Below, one piece after another: positions 39,901 to 49,135 of a stretch of 64,000 bases of DNA (position 1 is its first letter; each line of letters opens with the position of its first letter). The notes below the pieces were generated by a model, which was given only the letters and a program-made list of their open reading frames with translations, was not told the origin of the DNA and ran no database searches. The translations under genes and the position numbers were made by a program. Location of the stretch: NCBI RefSeq assembly GCF_001612765.1, contig NZ_BDBB01000016.1, positions 1 to 64,000 on the forward strand. The letters run 5' to 3'. The DNA is from Nocardia arthritidis NBRC 100137 (GTDB lineage Bacteria > Actinomycetota > Actinomycetes > Mycobacteriales > Mycobacteriaceae).

Positions 39901-40326
39901 CGCGGCGATGAACACCGGGTGCAACTGGAGAAGGGCGTCACCCTGCTCATCGGCCTGGAAGCCATCTCCGAACCCGACGAGCGCGGCATGCGCACGGTGA
40001 TGTGCATCCTCAACGGGCAGTTGCGGCCCATATCGGTGCGCGACAGGTCGATCGCCAGCGAGATCCCGGCGGCGGAGAAGGCCGACAAGACCAATCCCGG
40101 CCACGTCGCGGCGCCGTTCGCCGGTGTCGTCACTCTCGCGGTGTCCGAAGGCGATTCGGTGGCGGCTGGCGACACCATCGGCACCATCGAGGCCATGAAG
40201 ATGGAAGCCGCGATCACCGCGCCCCGCGCGGGCACCGTCGGCCGCGTCGCCATCGGCGCCGTGCAGCAGGTCGAAGGCGGCGACCTGCTCATCGAACTGG
40301 CGGTCCGGGAGTCGTCCGCCGGATGA
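36922..40326 (+). CDS. pyc: Pyruvate carboxylase
   Basis: Carboxylates pyruvate to oxaloacetate with ATP and biotin, replenishing the TCA cycle. The 1134-residue protein holds the biotin carboxylase domain (1-450, FSKVLVANRGEIA start), the carboxyltransferase TIM barrel (about 530-830, TDTTFRDAHQSLLATR), the Pyc-type allosteric/tetramer region and the biotin carrier with E-A-M-K1093-M. The ATG at 36922 is preceded by a -10 hexamer. rsmD overlaps it by four bases (ATGA). Full-length. Confidence 0.97.
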   Translation: MFSKVLVANRGEIAIRAFRAAYELGIGTVAVFPYEDRNSVHRLKAAESYQIGEPGHPVRAYLSIEAIIEAAKSAGADAIYPGYGFLSENPDLAAACAREGITFIGPSAEVLELAGNKARAIEAAKAAGLPVLRSSAPSSDVDELLAASRELEYPIFVKAVAGGGGRGMRRVAAPEQLRESIEAASREAESAFGDPTVFLEQAVVNPRHIEVQILADQHGNVMHLFERDCSVQRRHQKVIELAPAPNLDPALRERICADAVAFARQIGYSCAGTVEFLLDERGNHVFIEMNPRIQVEHTVTEEITDVDLVQSQLRIAGGETLEQLGLSQDAVTIRGAALQCRITTEDPANGFRPDTGRITAYRTPGGAGIRLDGGANLGAEIGAYFDSMLVKLTCRGRDFGAAVARASRALAEFRIRGVATNIPFLLAVLDDPDFKAGLVTTSFIEERPQLLTLRQSADRGTKILDYLADVTVNKPHGERPTTVYPHDKLPAIDLSVPPPDGSRQRLLRLGPEGFAQALREQKAVGVTDTTFRDAHQSLLATRVRTNGLLGVAGHVARLTPELLSVECWGGATYDVGLRFLYEDPWERLAALREAIPNICLQMLLRGRNTVGYTPYPEAVTRAFVSEATATGIDIFRIFDALNNVDQMRPAIDAVRETGTAVAEVAISYTGDLSNPDETLYTLDYYLKLAEQIVDAGAHVLAIKDMAGLLRAPAATKLVTALRSNFDLPVHVHTHDTPGGQLATYLAAWQAGADAVDGASAAMAGTTSQPALSAIVAAAAHSEYDTGLNLQNVCDMEPYWEALRKVYAPFESGLPAPTGRVYTHEIPGGQLSNLRQQAIALGLGDRFEEVEAKYAAADRLLGRLVKVTPSSKVVGDLALALVGTGVEIEDFAADPGRYDIPDSVIGFLRGELGTPAGGWPEPFRSKALAGRGAAKPETPLTPAEEKALAGSSEERRATLNRLLFPGPTAEFLAHREKYGDTSGLSANQFFYGLRRGDEHRVQLEKGVTLLIGLEAISEPDERGMRTVMCILNGQLRPISVRDRSIASEIPAAEKADKTNPGHVAAPFAGVVTLAVSEGDSVAAGDTIGTIEAMKMEAAITAPRAGTVGRVAIGAVQQVEGGDLLIELAVRESSAG

Positions 40327-40886
40327 CGCGGATCGTCGCGGGCACGGCGGGTGGGCGGCGCCTGCGGGTGCCGCCGTCGGGCACCCGCCCGACCTCTGAC
40401 CGCGTGCGGGAGGCGCTGTTCAGCGCGTTGGACGCCCGGCTGGATTTCGCGGGCGCGCGCGTGCTCGACCTGTACGCGGGTTCCGGCGCGCTCGGGCTGG
40501 AGGCGCTGTCGCGCGGCGCCGAGCACGCGCTGCTCGTCGAGTCCGACCGCAAGGCCGCGGCCGTGGTCCGCGGCAACATCGCCGACCTCGGGCTGCCCGG
40601 CGCCGAACTGCGGGTCGCGACGGTGGCCTGCGTGCTGCAACAGGGCGGGGCGGGCCGCTTCGACGTGGTCTTCTCCGACCCGCCCTACGCGGTGGACAAC
40701 GTCGCGGTGCTGGCCGATCTGCGGGCGCTGACCGAGCGCGGTTGGCTGCGTCCCGGGGCGTCGGTGGTGCTGGAGCGTTCGGCGCGTTCGCCCGAAATAG
40801 CCTGGCCCGCAGGCTTCGTCTCGGCCAAATCGCGACGATACGGCGAAACACGCATCGATCTCGCGGAGTTCGAGCCGGACGGGTAG
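40323..40886 (+). CDS. rsmD: 16S rRNA (guanine966-N2)-methyltransferase
   Basis: An SAM-dependent methyltransferase, 187 residues, of the RsmD family. It has the SAM-binding DLYAGSGALGLEALSRG (about 46-62) and the catalytic motif SDPPY near residue 119. The ATG overlaps the pyc stop (ATGA), indicating coupling, and coaD follows after 53 bases, the order seen in mycobacteria (Rv2966c-Rv2965c). Confidence 0.95.
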   Translation: MTRIVAGTAGGRRLRVPPSGTRPTSDRVREALFSALDARLDFAGARVLDLYAGSGALGLEALSRGAEHALLVESDRKAAAVVRGNIADLGLPGAELRVATVACVLQQGGAGRFDVVFSDPPYAVDNVAVLADLRALTERGWLRPGASVVLERSARSPEIAWPAGFVSAKSRRYGETRIDLAEFEPDG

Positions 40887-40939
40887 GCGCGGGTCCGGCC
40901 GCGCGTGTCCGCCGGCGGTCACCCTGCTAGCGTCGCCTC

Positions 40940-41425
40940 ATGGCAGGAGCACTGTGCCCCGGGTCGTTCGACCCCGTGACCTACGGACACCTCGACGTCT
41001 TCACCCGGGCCGCGGCCCAGTTCGACGAGGTCGTCGTCACCGTCTTGATCAACCCGAAGAAGCAGGGCATGTTCACCGTCGAGGAGCGCATCGAGCTGCT
41101 GCGCGAGTCGACCGCGCACCTGGCCAACGTGCGGGTGGAGTCGTGGCAGGGCCTGCTGGTCGACTTCGCCCGCGAGCAGGGCGTCACCGCGATCGTGAAG
41201 GGCCTGCGCGACGCGGGCGATTTCGGCTACGAACTGCAGATGGCGCAGATGAACAAGAAGCTTTCGGGGGTGGACACCTTCTTCATCGCCACCAACCCGT
41301 CGCTCAGCTTCCTGTCCAGCTCACTGGTCAAGGAGGTCGCGGCGTACGGCGGAGACGTCGCCGACATGCTGCCGCCTTCGGTGCACAAGCGGCTCCTCGA
41401 CCGCTTGGCCGAGCGCGAGAACTGA
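40940..41425 (+). CDS. coaD: Phosphopantetheine adenylyltransferase
   Basis: Transfers AMP to 4'-phosphopantetheine, the fourth step of coenzyme A synthesis. The 161-residue protein is a full-length nucleotidyltransferase with the N-terminal [13 protein letters not shown] (T/HxGH signature; residues 8-20) and the C-terminal [12 protein letters not shown] motif. The next gene is convergent with no strong terminator in the 73-base gap. Confidence 0.97.
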   Translation: MAGALCPGSFDPVTYGHLDVFTRAAAQFDEVVVTVLINPKKQGMFTVEERIELLRESTAHLANVRVESWQGLLVDFAREQGVTAIVKGLRDAGDFGYELQMAQMNKKLSGVDTFFIATNPSLSFLSSSLVKEVAAYGGDVADMLPPSVHKRLLDRLAEREN

Positions 41426-41498
41426 CCGGGAAACAAGCCTGAACGCGGCCAGGTTCCGCCGTACGGTACGCCCTGAGTGCTCGGAAGAGGCGGACCGC

Positions 41499-42017
41499 TC
41501 AGAACACCAGGCCGCGCAGGGCCAGGAAGCGCATGCCGCCGACGGCGGCGGTGAGGGCGAGGATCGCGGCGGCCTGGGCTGTGTCCCCGAGGCCGGGGGC
41601 CCACACGGCGAGTGCGGCAAGCGCGGCGGTCGTGACGCCGAGGCCGACCATCGCCAGCCCACCACCCTCCCACTGTGCCGTGAACCAGCCGACCCGTCCC
41701 GCCGCGTGGAAGGTGAGCTGCCGGTGCAGCTCGTTGGCGATCATGGTGCTGACGACGGAGCCGACGACATTGGCGATCAGCGGCCCGGCCCCGTGCATGG
41801 CGAAGAAAAGCAGGACATAGGCGATATTGCTGGACCCGCCGACCAGCGCGAACCGGATCAGCTGAGCGAAGGCGCGATCGCCGCGCAGATATTGGGCGAG
41901 CTGTCCGAACTTGGACGCGACCGCGGTGGTCGGCAACCCCGGGTAGGGGCCGACCCACGGCACGAAGAAGCTGGTGGCGCTCACTCCCGCCGATCGCGGT
42001 AATTCCAGAACAGTCAT
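41499..42017 (-). CDS. GtrA-like membrane protein
   Basis: A 172-residue integral membrane protein with four hydrophobic segments (about 50-66, 76-96, 115-135, 145-165) and the family segment FALVGGSSNIAYVLLFF. GtrA proteins help flip lipid-linked sugars or anchor glycosyltransferases, in arabinogalactan and teichoic acid pathways. The ATG at 42017 has GGAAAG upstream; a GTG at 42038 is less likely. No glycosyltransferase adjoins it, so its partner is unknown. Confidence 0.85.
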   Translation of the reverse strand: MTVLELPRSAGVSATSFFVPWVGPYPGLPTTAVASKFGQLAQYLRGDRAFAQLIRFALVGGSSNIAYVLLFFAMHGAGPLIANVVGSVVSTMIANELHRQLTFHAAGRVGWFTAQWEGGGLAMVGLGVTTAALAALAVWAPGLGDTAQAAAILALTAAVGGMRFLALRGLVF

Positions 42018-42401
42018 CGTCTTTCCGATCGAACACAAGTCCTCGGCGGGGACAACGGCGATGGTGATCGCTCACCTCTCCGGTCGACTCTTGGCAGGTT
42101 CCGTTCGTAGCCCATGGTCAGGAATCGCTGACGCGTCGGAGCCTGTCAACATTCGACGGCGGGTTGTCCGTACCTCCGGCTTCTTCGTCCGCGATCCGGG
42201 GGGAACGCGGTAGGCCTCGAAGGTCTTGGTCGACCTTCCAGAAAAATGTAACACGAAGCGGAGAGGTGGTCTCCACTTGATTTCTGTGGCGTGCGAGACA
42301 CTGGCACGACACACCGGAAAGTGACTCGGCACGAGCCGTGACGAGGGGCACACTGGGCTGGGCGGAGAGTTTCGCCGTGAGTCCGCAGGAGGGTAGTGAG
42401 C
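42018..42401. other. Divergent intergenic region gtrA-like/sepIVA
   Basis: A 384-base region without a supported gene, unusually long for this window. It contains a local inverted repeat AAGGTC/GACCTT (about 42228-42240) and, on both sides, AT-richer stretches (around 42240-42260) that may hold promoters for the two divergent genes. Exact elements not assigned. Confidence 0.45.
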
Positions 42402-43148
42402 ATGTATCGCGTATTCGAAGCGCTCGACGAACTTGTCGCCATCGTCGAAGAGGCGCGTGGCATCCCCCCGACCCGCAGCTGCATCGTGCCGCGCGGCGAC
42501 GTGCTCGAACTACTCGACGACGTCCGGGACGCGCTGCCCGGCGAACTCGACGACGCCCAGGACGTGCTCGACCATCGGGACAAGATCGTGTCCGATGCCA
42601 GGACCGCGGCCGAGACCGCCGTGACCGGAGCGAACGAGCAGGCCGAGCACACCATCACTTCGGCGCGCCAGGAAGCCGATCGCATCCTGGCCGACGCCAA
42701 GGCGCACGCCGACCGGATGGTCGCCGAGGCGAGTGCGCACGCCGATCACCTGGTCGCCTCCGCTCAGGAGGAGGCCGATCGGGTGGTGGCCGACGGCAAC
42801 GCCGAATACGAGGCGGTGACCGGCCGGGCACGCATCGAGTCGGAGCGGATGATCGAGGCGGGCAAGGCCGCCCACGATCGCTCCGTCGCCGAAGGGCTCG
42901 CCGAGCAGGAGCGGCTGGTCACGCAGACGGAGGTGGTCCGGGCCGCGCACGCCGAATCGGCCAGGGTGATCGACGCCGCGCACGCCGAAGCCGATCGCCT
43001 TCGCGAGGAATGCGACCACTACGTCGACTCCCGGCTGGCCGACTTCGAGGAGACGCTGGCCAGCACGCTGCGCACGGTCGGGCGGGGACGTCACCAGCTG
43101 CGCAGTGGGACGGGCGTACCCGACTACGCCAGCGAATTCCGCAGGTAG
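42402..43148 (+). CDS. sepIVA: DivIVA-like septation protein SepIVA
   Basis: A 248-residue coiled-coil protein starting YRVFEALDELVAIVEEARG. After about residue 50 it is almost entirely heptad-rich helix with many charged repeats (EADRIL, HADRMV, EADRVV), no membrane span. The mycobacterial orthologue (Rv2927c) is an essential septation factor and intracellular membrane domain-associated protein, a reading from memory. The ATG at 42402 has AGGAGGG eight bases upstream and is preferred over the GTG at 42396. The next genes are yceD, rpmF, rnc, mutM, as in mycobacteria. Confidence 0.88.
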   Translation: MYRVFEALDELVAIVEEARGIPPTRSCIVPRGDVLELLDDVRDALPGELDDAQDVLDHRDKIVSDARTAAETAVTGANEQAEHTITSARQEADRILADAKAHADRMVAEASAHADHLVASAQEEADRVVADGNAEYEAVTGRARIESERMIEAGKAAHDRSVAEGLAEQERLVTQTEVVRAAHAESARVIDAAHAEADRLREECDHYVDSRLADFEETLASTLRTVGRGRHQLRSGTGVPDYASEFRR

Positions 43149-43243
43149 CGGCGCCGAGCGCGGTGGACTGCGTTTGGGAGCGCACCGCGTGATCGCGTAT
43201 TGTTGGGTGGTTGCCCATACCCTCGAGCGTGAGTGAGTTCGTG

Positions 43244-43873
43244 ATGCCCGCCGGTTCCGGTTCCGCGTCGCGTCCCAAGTCGGCCAAGCGCCGGTCGCCG
43301 GACGCTGGTTTCGTGCTGGACGCCCGTAGTCTCGGCCGCAGGCCGGGGACCATGCGCGAGCTGCACCGCACCGTCACCACCGAAAATCGGATCGGTCTGG
43401 ATCTGATCGCGGTGCCCGTGGACGCGCAGGTGGAGCTCGACCTGCAGTTGCAGGCGGTATCCGAAGGTGTGCTGGTCACCGGCACGGTCACCGCGCCGAT
43501 CGAAGGGGAGTGCTCGCGCTGCCTGGAGCCGTTCGGCGACGAGGTCACCCTGCGGGTGACCGAGCTGTTCGCCTACCCGGACAGCACCACCGAGCAGACC
43601 ACCGAGGACGACGAGGTATACCGCCTGATCGACGACACCATCGATCTGGAGCCCGTGGTGATCGACGCCGTCGGTCTGGAGCTGCCGCTGCAGCCGCTGT
43701 GCACGCCGGATTGTGCGGGACTGTGCCCGGAATGCGGCATACGGATGGCGATTGCGGGATCCGACCACGGGCATGAGATACTTGACCCTCGCTGGGCCGG
43801 ACTGGCTAACTTCGCCTCCGGATCGCCCGGCACAGGCCGCCCCGACGAGGGTGCGGCCGACCGAGACCACTGA
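43244..43873 (+). CDS. DUF177 (YceD) family protein
   Basis: A 209-residue protein with the Cys-pair motif [12 protein letters not shown] and the C-terminal zinc-like [13 protein letters not shown]. YceD proteins adjoin rpmF across bacteria and are linked with 23S rRNA metabolism; the mycobacterial homologue is Rv2926c. The N-terminus is variable in the family, so the start is uncertain: ATG 43244, GTG 43229 and TTG 43211 are all in frame; ATG is used. It is followed by rpmF after 52 bases. Confidence 0.85.
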   Translation: MPAGSGSASRPKSAKRRSPDAGFVLDARSLGRRPGTMRELHRTVTTENRIGLDLIAVPVDAQVELDLQLQAVSEGVLVTGTVTAPIEGECSRCLEPFGDEVTLRVTELFAYPDSTTEQTTEDDEVYRLIDDTIDLEPVVIDAVGLELPLQPLCTPDCAGLCPECGIRMAIAGSDHGHEILDPRWAGLANFASGSPGTGRPDEGAADRDH

Positions 43874-43925
43874 GCAAGACCGATCAGCCGAACCGGCAGA
43901 GCAATTAGACAGAGGAGAAGTAGTC

Positions 43926-44108
43926 GTGGCCGTTCCCAAGCGCCGGATGTCCCGTTCCAACACCAGGTCGCGGCGCAGCCAGTGGAAGGCCACCGCGCCG
44001 ACCCTGATCACCTGCCCGAACCGCGCCTGCGGCGAGAAGACCCTGCCGCACATCGCCTGCCCGTCCTGCGGCACCTACAAGGGCCGCCAGGTCACCGCCG
44101 CGGTCTGA
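43926..44108 (+). CDS. rpmF: 50S ribosomal protein L32
   Basis: A 60-residue ribosomal protein beginning [20 protein letters not shown], with a zinc ribbon C-x4-C...C-x2-C ([19 protein letters not shown]). The GTG at 43926 follows AGGAGAAG; the longer frame upstream lies in yceD. In the conserved unit yceD-rpmF-rnc-mutM. Confidence 0.95.
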   Translation: MAVPKRRMSRSNTRSRRSQWKATAPTLITCPNRACGEKTLPHIACPSCGTYKGRQVTAAV

Positions 44109-44130
44109 TCGTTAGACCTGTCGTAGCGAC

Positions 44131-44844
44131 GTGACCGACGAACCCGACTCGTCCGGTGAACACGCGAGCCTGCTCGCCGCCCTAGGCGTCGATCTGCAGC
44201 CGGATCTCCTGCGTCTCGCGCTGACCCATCGGTCGTACGCGTATGAGAACGGCGGTCTGCCGACGAACGAGCGTCTCGAGTTCCTCGGCGACTCCGTGCT
44301 CGGGCTGAGCATCACCGAACGGCTGTATCACGAGCATCCCTCGAAGACCGAGGGTGAACTGGCCAAGCTACGCGCGAGCGTGGTGAACATGCGCGCGCTC
44401 GCCGAGGTAGCCCGTGGGCTCGGCGAGGGCGGCCTCGGTGTGCACTTGTTACTGGGCAAAGGCGAAGAACTCACCGGCGGCCGGGACAAGGAGAGCATCC
44501 TCGCCGACGGCATGGAGTCACTGCTCGGCGCGGTGCACCTGGAGCACGGCATCGAGGTGGCTCGTGCCGTGGTGTTGCGGCTGTTCGCCGAGCTGCTCGA
44601 GCGCGGACCGCGAATGGGCGCGGGACTGGACTGGAAGACGAGCCTGCAGGAACTCACCGCTGAGCGTGGTCTCGGCGTGCCCAGCTACGAGATCACCTCG
44701 ACCGGGCCGGACCACGACAAGGAATTCACCGCCACCACGGTGGTCGGCGGGCGGGCCTATGGGCAGGGTGTCGGCCGGTCCAAAAAAGAAGCCGAGCAGA
44801 AGGCCGCGGGGGCCGCCTACGAGGCGCTGACCGCCGAAACCTGA
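44131..44844 (+). CDS. rnc: Ribonuclease III
   Basis: Cleaves double-stranded RNA in rRNA and mRNA processing. The 237-residue protein shows the RNase III signature [14 protein letters not shown] (about 49-62) and a C-terminal double-stranded-RNA-binding domain (about 165-235, [17 protein letters not shown]). The start is the GTG at 44131. mutM starts one base after its stop, so they are tightly coupled. Confidence 0.97.
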   Translation: MTDEPDSSGEHASLLAALGVDLQPDLLRLALTHRSYAYENGGLPTNERLEFLGDSVLGLSITERLYHEHPSKTEGELAKLRASVVNMRALAEVARGLGEGGLGVHLLLGKGEELTGGRDKESILADGMESLLGAVHLEHGIEVARAVVLRLFAELLERGPRMGAGLDWKTSLQELTAERGLGVPSYEITSTGPDHDKEFTATTVVGGRAYGQGVGRSKKEAEQKAAGAAYEALTAET

Positions 44845-44845
44845 C

Positions 44846-45706
44846 GTGCCCGAACTACCCGAGGTCGAGGTCGTGCGACGCGGCCTCGCCGAGCATGTGG
44901 TCGGCCGGATCGTGGAATCGGTGGCGATCACCCATCCTCGCTCGGTGCGCCGCCATCTCGAAGGCGCCGCCGATCTCGCCGCGCGGCTGACCGGCCTGAG
45001 GGTCGAGTCGGCCGAGCGGCGCGGCAAATTCCTCTGGCTCACCTTCGACGACCCGGAAGCGGCCTTGGTCGTGCATCTGGGCATGAGCGGTCAGATGCTG
45101 GTCCAGCCCGTCGACGCGCCGCTGGAGAAGCACGCCCACATCCGCGCCACCTTCGACGACGGTACCCAGCTGCGTTTCGTCGACCAGCGCACCTTCGGCG
45201 GCTGGGCGCTCGCGCCGCTGGTCGAGGTGGACGGCACCCTGGTACCGCAGCCGGTCGCGCACATTGCCCGCGACCCGCTGGATCCGCGTTTCGACCCCGA
45301 GTCCGTGGTCGCCGTCGTCCGGGGCAAGCAGACTGAGATCAAGCGCGTCCTGCTCGATCAAGGCGTCGTCTCCGGGATCGGCAATATCTACGCCGACGAG
45401 GCGCTGTGGCGCGCGAAGATCCACGGTGGCCGGCTCGCCTCGGGGCTGTCCAGGCCCGCGGTGCGCGGATTGCTCACCGATGTGGCCGCGGTGATGGGCG
45501 AAGCGCTCGCCGCGGGCGGTACCTCGTTCGACGCGCTCTATGTGAACGTCAACGGCCAGTCGGGCTACTTCGAACGCGCTCTGGCCGTATACGGTCGGGA
45601 GAACGAGCCGTGTCGCCGGTGTGGTGCGCCTATCACCCGGGAGCGGTTCATGAACCGCTCGTCCTACTCCTGCCCGCGCTGCCAGCCGAAGCCTCGCCGT
45701 CGCTAG
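44846..45706 (+). CDS. mutM: Formamidopyrimidine-DNA glycosylase
   Basis: Excises oxidised purines such as 8-oxoguanine. The 286-residue protein starts [14 protein letters not shown], giving the catalytic N-terminal Pro2 and Glu3, and has the helix-two-turn-helix and C-terminal zinc finger (CRRCG...SCPRCQ). The start codon is GTG directly after rnc. In mycobacteria osmC, acyP and smc follow it; here unrelated genes begin instead. Confidence 0.97.
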   Translation: MPELPEVEVVRRGLAEHVVGRIVESVAITHPRSVRRHLEGAADLAARLTGLRVESAERRGKFLWLTFDDPEAALVVHLGMSGQMLVQPVDAPLEKHAHIRATFDDGTQLRFVDQRTFGGWALAPLVEVDGTLVPQPVAHIARDPLDPRFDPESVVAVVRGKQTEIKRVLLDQGVVSGIGNIYADEALWRAKIHGGRLASGLSRPAVRGLLTDVAAVMGEALAAGGTSFDALYVNVNGQSGYFERALAVYGRENEPCRRCGAPITRERFMNRSSYSCPRCQPKPRRR

Positions 45707-45770
45707 CGCGGGCGGGCTACCGTTTCCTCAGGGCGGTTCGGAATGTCAGCCGGCCGTGAGGAAGGGAAGC

Positions 45771-46352
45771 ATGCGCAAGCTCACCTATTACGTCGCGTCG
45801 ACGATCGATGGATTCATCGCCACCGAGGATGGCTCGGTCGACTTCTTCCCGGTCGGCGGTGACCACGGTCCGTCTATCAACGCGCAGTACCCCGAGACGC
45901 TGCCCACCAAGGTCCGCGAGGCGCTCGGGGTGGAGGAGCACAATCGCTATTTCGACACCGTGCTGATGGGGCGCAAGACGCACGACTTCGGCGTCCGCAC
46001 CGGCACCTCCACGCCGTACGCGCACCTGCGGCAGTTCGTGGTCTCGACCACGCTGCCCGAGAGCCCCGATCCGGCCGTCGAGCTGATCTCGGCGAACCCG
46101 GTCGAGAAGGTTCGTGAACTCAAACGGGAGAGCGGGCTGGGCATCTGGCTGTGCGGCGGCGGTGAACTGGCGCAGGCGCTGCTGCCGGAGATCGACCAGA
46201 TCTTCCTCAAGCTCTACCCGATCGTGCTCGGCCGCGGCCGTCCGCTGTTCGGCGCCGGATCGCGTTTGCCCGAACCCGCCAAGTTCCGGGTGATCACCAG
46301 CACCGTGTTCGAGGACGGCGTGGCCTTCGTCAAATACAGCCGGGTGCGCTAG
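45771..46352 (+). CDS. Dihydrofolate-reductase-fold protein (RibD C-terminal family)
   Basis: A 193-residue NADPH-dependent reductase of the DHFR/RibD-C fold: start LTYYVASTIDGFIA, GRKTHDFG (about 68-75), and the dinucleotide-binding IWLCGGGELAQ (about 125-135). These small proteins are common in actinobacteria, and their substrates are mostly unknown. The ATG at 45771 follows GGAAGGGA. It begins the block that replaces the expected osmC-acyP-smc order. Confidence 0.88.
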   Translation: MRKLTYYVASTIDGFIATEDGSVDFFPVGGDHGPSINAQYPETLPTKVREALGVEEHNRYFDTVLMGRKTHDFGVRTGTSTPYAHLRQFVVSTTLPESPDPAVELISANPVEKVRELKRESGLGIWLCGGGELAQALLPEIDQIFLKLYPIVLGRGRPLFGAGSRLPEPAKFRVITSTVFEDGVAFVKYSRVR

Positions 46353-46356
46353 CACG

Positions 46357-47418
46357 GTGCCCGACCAGGATCCGAGCGGGATGCCGGACCGGGCCGCGGC
46401 GCCCGGTCCGGAGGCGGCGCTGCGGGAGATCGGCTTCTGGCTGGAGCGCTCCCGGGCGCAGACCCACCGGGTGAAGGCCTACCGGCGCGCCGCCGACGTC
46501 GTCGCGGGATTGCCCGCCGACGAGCGCGCGGCGCGCCGCGCGGCCGGCAGCTGGACCGAACTGGCAGGCATCGGGCCCAAGACCGCCGCCGTCATCGAGC
46601 AGGCGTACACCGGTGTGGTGCCGCGATACCTGGCCGAGTTGCGTGCGGCCGCCCAGCCGATCGGGGCGCCGGGCAAACCGTTGCGGGAACAGTTGCGCGG
46701 CGATCTGCACACGCACTCGAACTGGTCCGACGGCGGCAGCCCGATCGAGGAGATGATGCGCGTCGCGGCCGCGCTCGGGCACGAATACTGTGCCCTGACC
46801 GACCATTCGCCGCGCCTGACCGTGGCCAACGGCCTGTCCGCCGACCGGCTGCGCAAGCAACTCGACGTGGTCGCCGAACTCAACGACCGGATGGCGCCGT
46901 TCCGGATCCTCACCGGCATCGAAGTGGACATCCTCGACGACGGCACGCTCGACCAGCAGGCGGATCTGCTCGCCGGGCTGGACATCGTCGTGGCCAGCGT
47001 GCATTCGCACCTGCGCGACGACAGCGCGACCATGACCAAGCGCATGGCGTACGCGGTCGCCGACCCCAACGTCGACGTGCTCGGCCACTGCACCGGCCGC
47101 CTGGTCGCGGGTGGACGCGGCACCAGACCGGAGTCGACGTTCGACGCCGAGGTGGTGTTCGAGGCGTGCCGCACCTACGGCACCGCCGTGGAGATCAACA
47201 GCAGGCCCGAACGACTCGATCCGCCTTCGCGATTGCTGCGGCTGGCCGCCGAGATGGGGTGCTACTTCTCGATCGACACCGACGCGCACGCACCGGGGCA
47301 GCTCGACTGGCAGGGCTACGGTTGCGAGCGCGCGCTCGCGAACGGTGTCGCGCCGGAACGGGTGATCAACACCTGGCCGCTGGCGGATCTGTCGGCCTGG
47401 ACTCGCGCGGGAGGGTGA
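46357..47418 (+). CDS. PHP-domain phosphoesterase with N-terminal HhH
   Basis: A 353-residue protein. Residues 20-105 form a helical, DNA-polymerase-X-like region with a helix-hairpin-helix G71-I-G-P-K-T-A; the PHP domain starts at R-G-D-L-H118-T-H120 and has further metal-binding His/Asp (SVHSH, GHCTGR, DTDAHA). This is the arrangement of the C-terminal half of PolX without the polymerase, so a 3'-5' nuclease or phosphoesterase role in DNA repair is plausible. The GTG at 46357 is four bases after the previous stop. No other repair genes except mutM upstream. Confidence 0.85.
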   Translation: MPDQDPSGMPDRAAAPGPEAALREIGFWLERSRAQTHRVKAYRRAADVVAGLPADERAARRAAGSWTELAGIGPKTAAVIEQAYTGVVPRYLAELRAAAQPIGAPGKPLREQLRGDLHTHSNWSDGGSPIEEMMRVAAALGHEYCALTDHSPRLTVANGLSADRLRKQLDVVAELNDRMAPFRILTGIEVDILDDGTLDQQADLLAGLDIVVASVHSHLRDDSATMTKRMAYAVADPNVDVLGHCTGRLVAGGRGTRPESTFDAEVVFEACRTYGTAVEINSRPERLDPPSRLLRLAAEMGCYFSIDTDAHAPGQLDWQGYGCERALANGVAPERVINTWPLADLSAWTRAGG

Positions 47419-47518
47419 CCACCCGGTTAACTGTTGCCGAATATTTCGACTTCGCCTGTGTCGGTAGGCGATCGCCGCCGAGAATGAGGGCCACACGGAT
47501 TGCTGGGGGGATCGACTG

Positions 47519-49045
47519 GTGGGCGACTTTCCGCTCGAAATCGTATTGGCGCTCATCGGTATCGCGGTGCCGATCGGCGCGTTCTTGTGGGAGTTCGTCT
47601 TCGCCGGCCGCAGGCGGCTCGGCTATCGAGTACAGATGGACACGCCGGTCACCGGCGAGATCGAGTCGGTGTTCCCGGGTGTGCTTCCGCAGCTGCGCCC
47701 CTCGGACGACGGCGCCAGCCCGGATCTGAAGGACATCTCGGTCGTTCTGGTGCGCATCGAGAACAGCGGCATCACGACCATCGACAGCCATGACTACAAA
47801 GCGCCGGAAGCCGCGCGGATCGGTCTGCACCTGCGCTTTCCGCAGCGCCGCGTGATCGGCATGGCGGTCAACGAACTCAGCGATCCCGCGTTGGCCGACA
47901 ACCTCGACGCCGACTCCGGCATCGCGGTACGCGAGGACACCGGCGGCCACATCGGCGTGATCGATCTGCCGAAGGTGCCGCTCGCCCCCGGCGACCACTA
48001 CAAGATCCTGGCGATCCTGCAGCGTTCCGAAGGTGTGGGCGAATACCCGCAACCGGCGCTGCGCGGCGGCATCAAAGCCGGCCGGATCACCGAGACCCGC
48101 AGCCGCACCGGAATCCCGCTGATGATGGTCGCGCTCACGATATTCCTGGTGCTGGTGATCGTCGTCCAATTGGTGGTGGCCTCGCTGGAGCCGTCGCCGA
48201 CGCCACTGGAGTGCGCCTCGGGCAAACTGACCGTGATCGGGTCGTCGGCGTTCGGCCCGGTGGTCAGGGAAGCCGCCGAGCAGTATCGGAAGCGTTGCAC
48301 CGATGCGGAATTCGCGTTCGGCTTCGAGGGCACCGAGCGCGGACTGGACCGGCTCGCCGAGGAGGGCGCGGGCCACCCCGGGTTGCTCGCCATCACCGAC
48401 GGTGCGAAAGGCAGCGGTTATCCGGCGTTGGTGCACCGTCCGCTGGCATTGTCGTTGTTCACCATGATCGTGCATCCCGGCGTCGGCGTCCGGGATCTCA
48501 CCGTCGCCCAGATCCGGGATCTGTATCGGGGCGCGATCGGCAACTGGCGCGAGGTGGGCGGACCGGACCTGCCGGTGGTGCTGGTCGACCGCACCCCGGG
48601 TTCCGGGTCGCGCAACACCTTCGAGCGCAGGCTGCTCGACGGCACACAGCCGGATCGCCCGCACGTGAGCTGCACGGCGCTGAAGGGCACGGTCACCACC
48701 GCGCCCGCGCACTGCGAGGTGCAGGTCACCGCCGACATGCGCAAGGCGGTGGCCGAGATCCCCGGCGCCATCGGCTATACGGAGTTCTCCGAGGCCGTCG
48801 ACGCGGGCCTGCCGACCCTCGTGATCGACGGCGTCGGCGCCGGCCGCGACGCCGCGGTGCGCCGCGCCTATCCCTTCTGGGGAGTCGAGTACGCCTACAG
48901 CAACGGCGAGTTGCCCGGTGACTCGCTCGCCGCGAGCTTCCTGCATTTCCTGACCGAGCAGACCGGCACGGAGGTGCTGCGCGCGCACGGCAACGCGCCG
49001 TGCGCCGAGTTGCCCGATCCCGGCCGCTGCCTACCGGATCAGTGA
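47519..49045 (+). CDS. Membrane-anchored PstS-like (phosphate-binding-type) protein
   Basis: A 508-residue protein of unusual order: a membrane span at about 7-27, then about 175 residues of beta-rich domain, a second span at about 203-225, then a periplasmic-binding-protein-like domain (235-508) of the PstS type (LTVIGSSAFGPVVREAAEQY; GSGSRNTFERRL; IGYTEFSEA). With two spans the first globular part would be outside or cytoplasmic and the binding domain on the other side. There is no adjoining pstCAB, so import is unlikely; sensing or signalling is possible. The GTG at 47519 has GGGGG upstream. Similar uncharacterised proteins exist in actinobacteria. Confidence 0.75.
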   Translation: MGDFPLEIVLALIGIAVPIGAFLWEFVFAGRRRLGYRVQMDTPVTGEIESVFPGVLPQLRPSDDGASPDLKDISVVLVRIENSGITTIDSHDYKAPEAARIGLHLRFPQRRVIGMAVNELSDPALADNLDADSGIAVREDTGGHIGVIDLPKVPLAPGDHYKILAILQRSEGVGEYPQPALRGGIKAGRITETRSRTGIPLMMVALTIFLVLVIVVQLVVASLEPSPTPLECASGKLTVIGSSAFGPVVREAAEQYRKRCTDAEFAFGFEGTERGLDRLAEEGAGHPGLLAITDGAKGSGYPALVHRPLALSLFTMIVHPGVGVRDLTVAQIRDLYRGAIGNWREVGGPDLPVVLVDRTPGSGSRNTFERRLLDGTQPDRPHVSCTALKGTVTTAPAHCEVQVTADMRKAVAEIPGAIGYTEFSEAVDAGLPTLVIDGVGAGRDAAVRRAYPFWGVEYAYSNGELPGDSLAASFLHFLTEQTGTEVLRAHGNAPCAELPDPGRCLPDQ

Positions 49046-49135
49046 ACACCGGACGCCGTCGCCGGCACTCGTGGCACGGTGCGCGCGCTTCGGGGGCAGC
49101 GTCGAGATGTCGGTGGGCTCGGCGAGGATGGGTGC

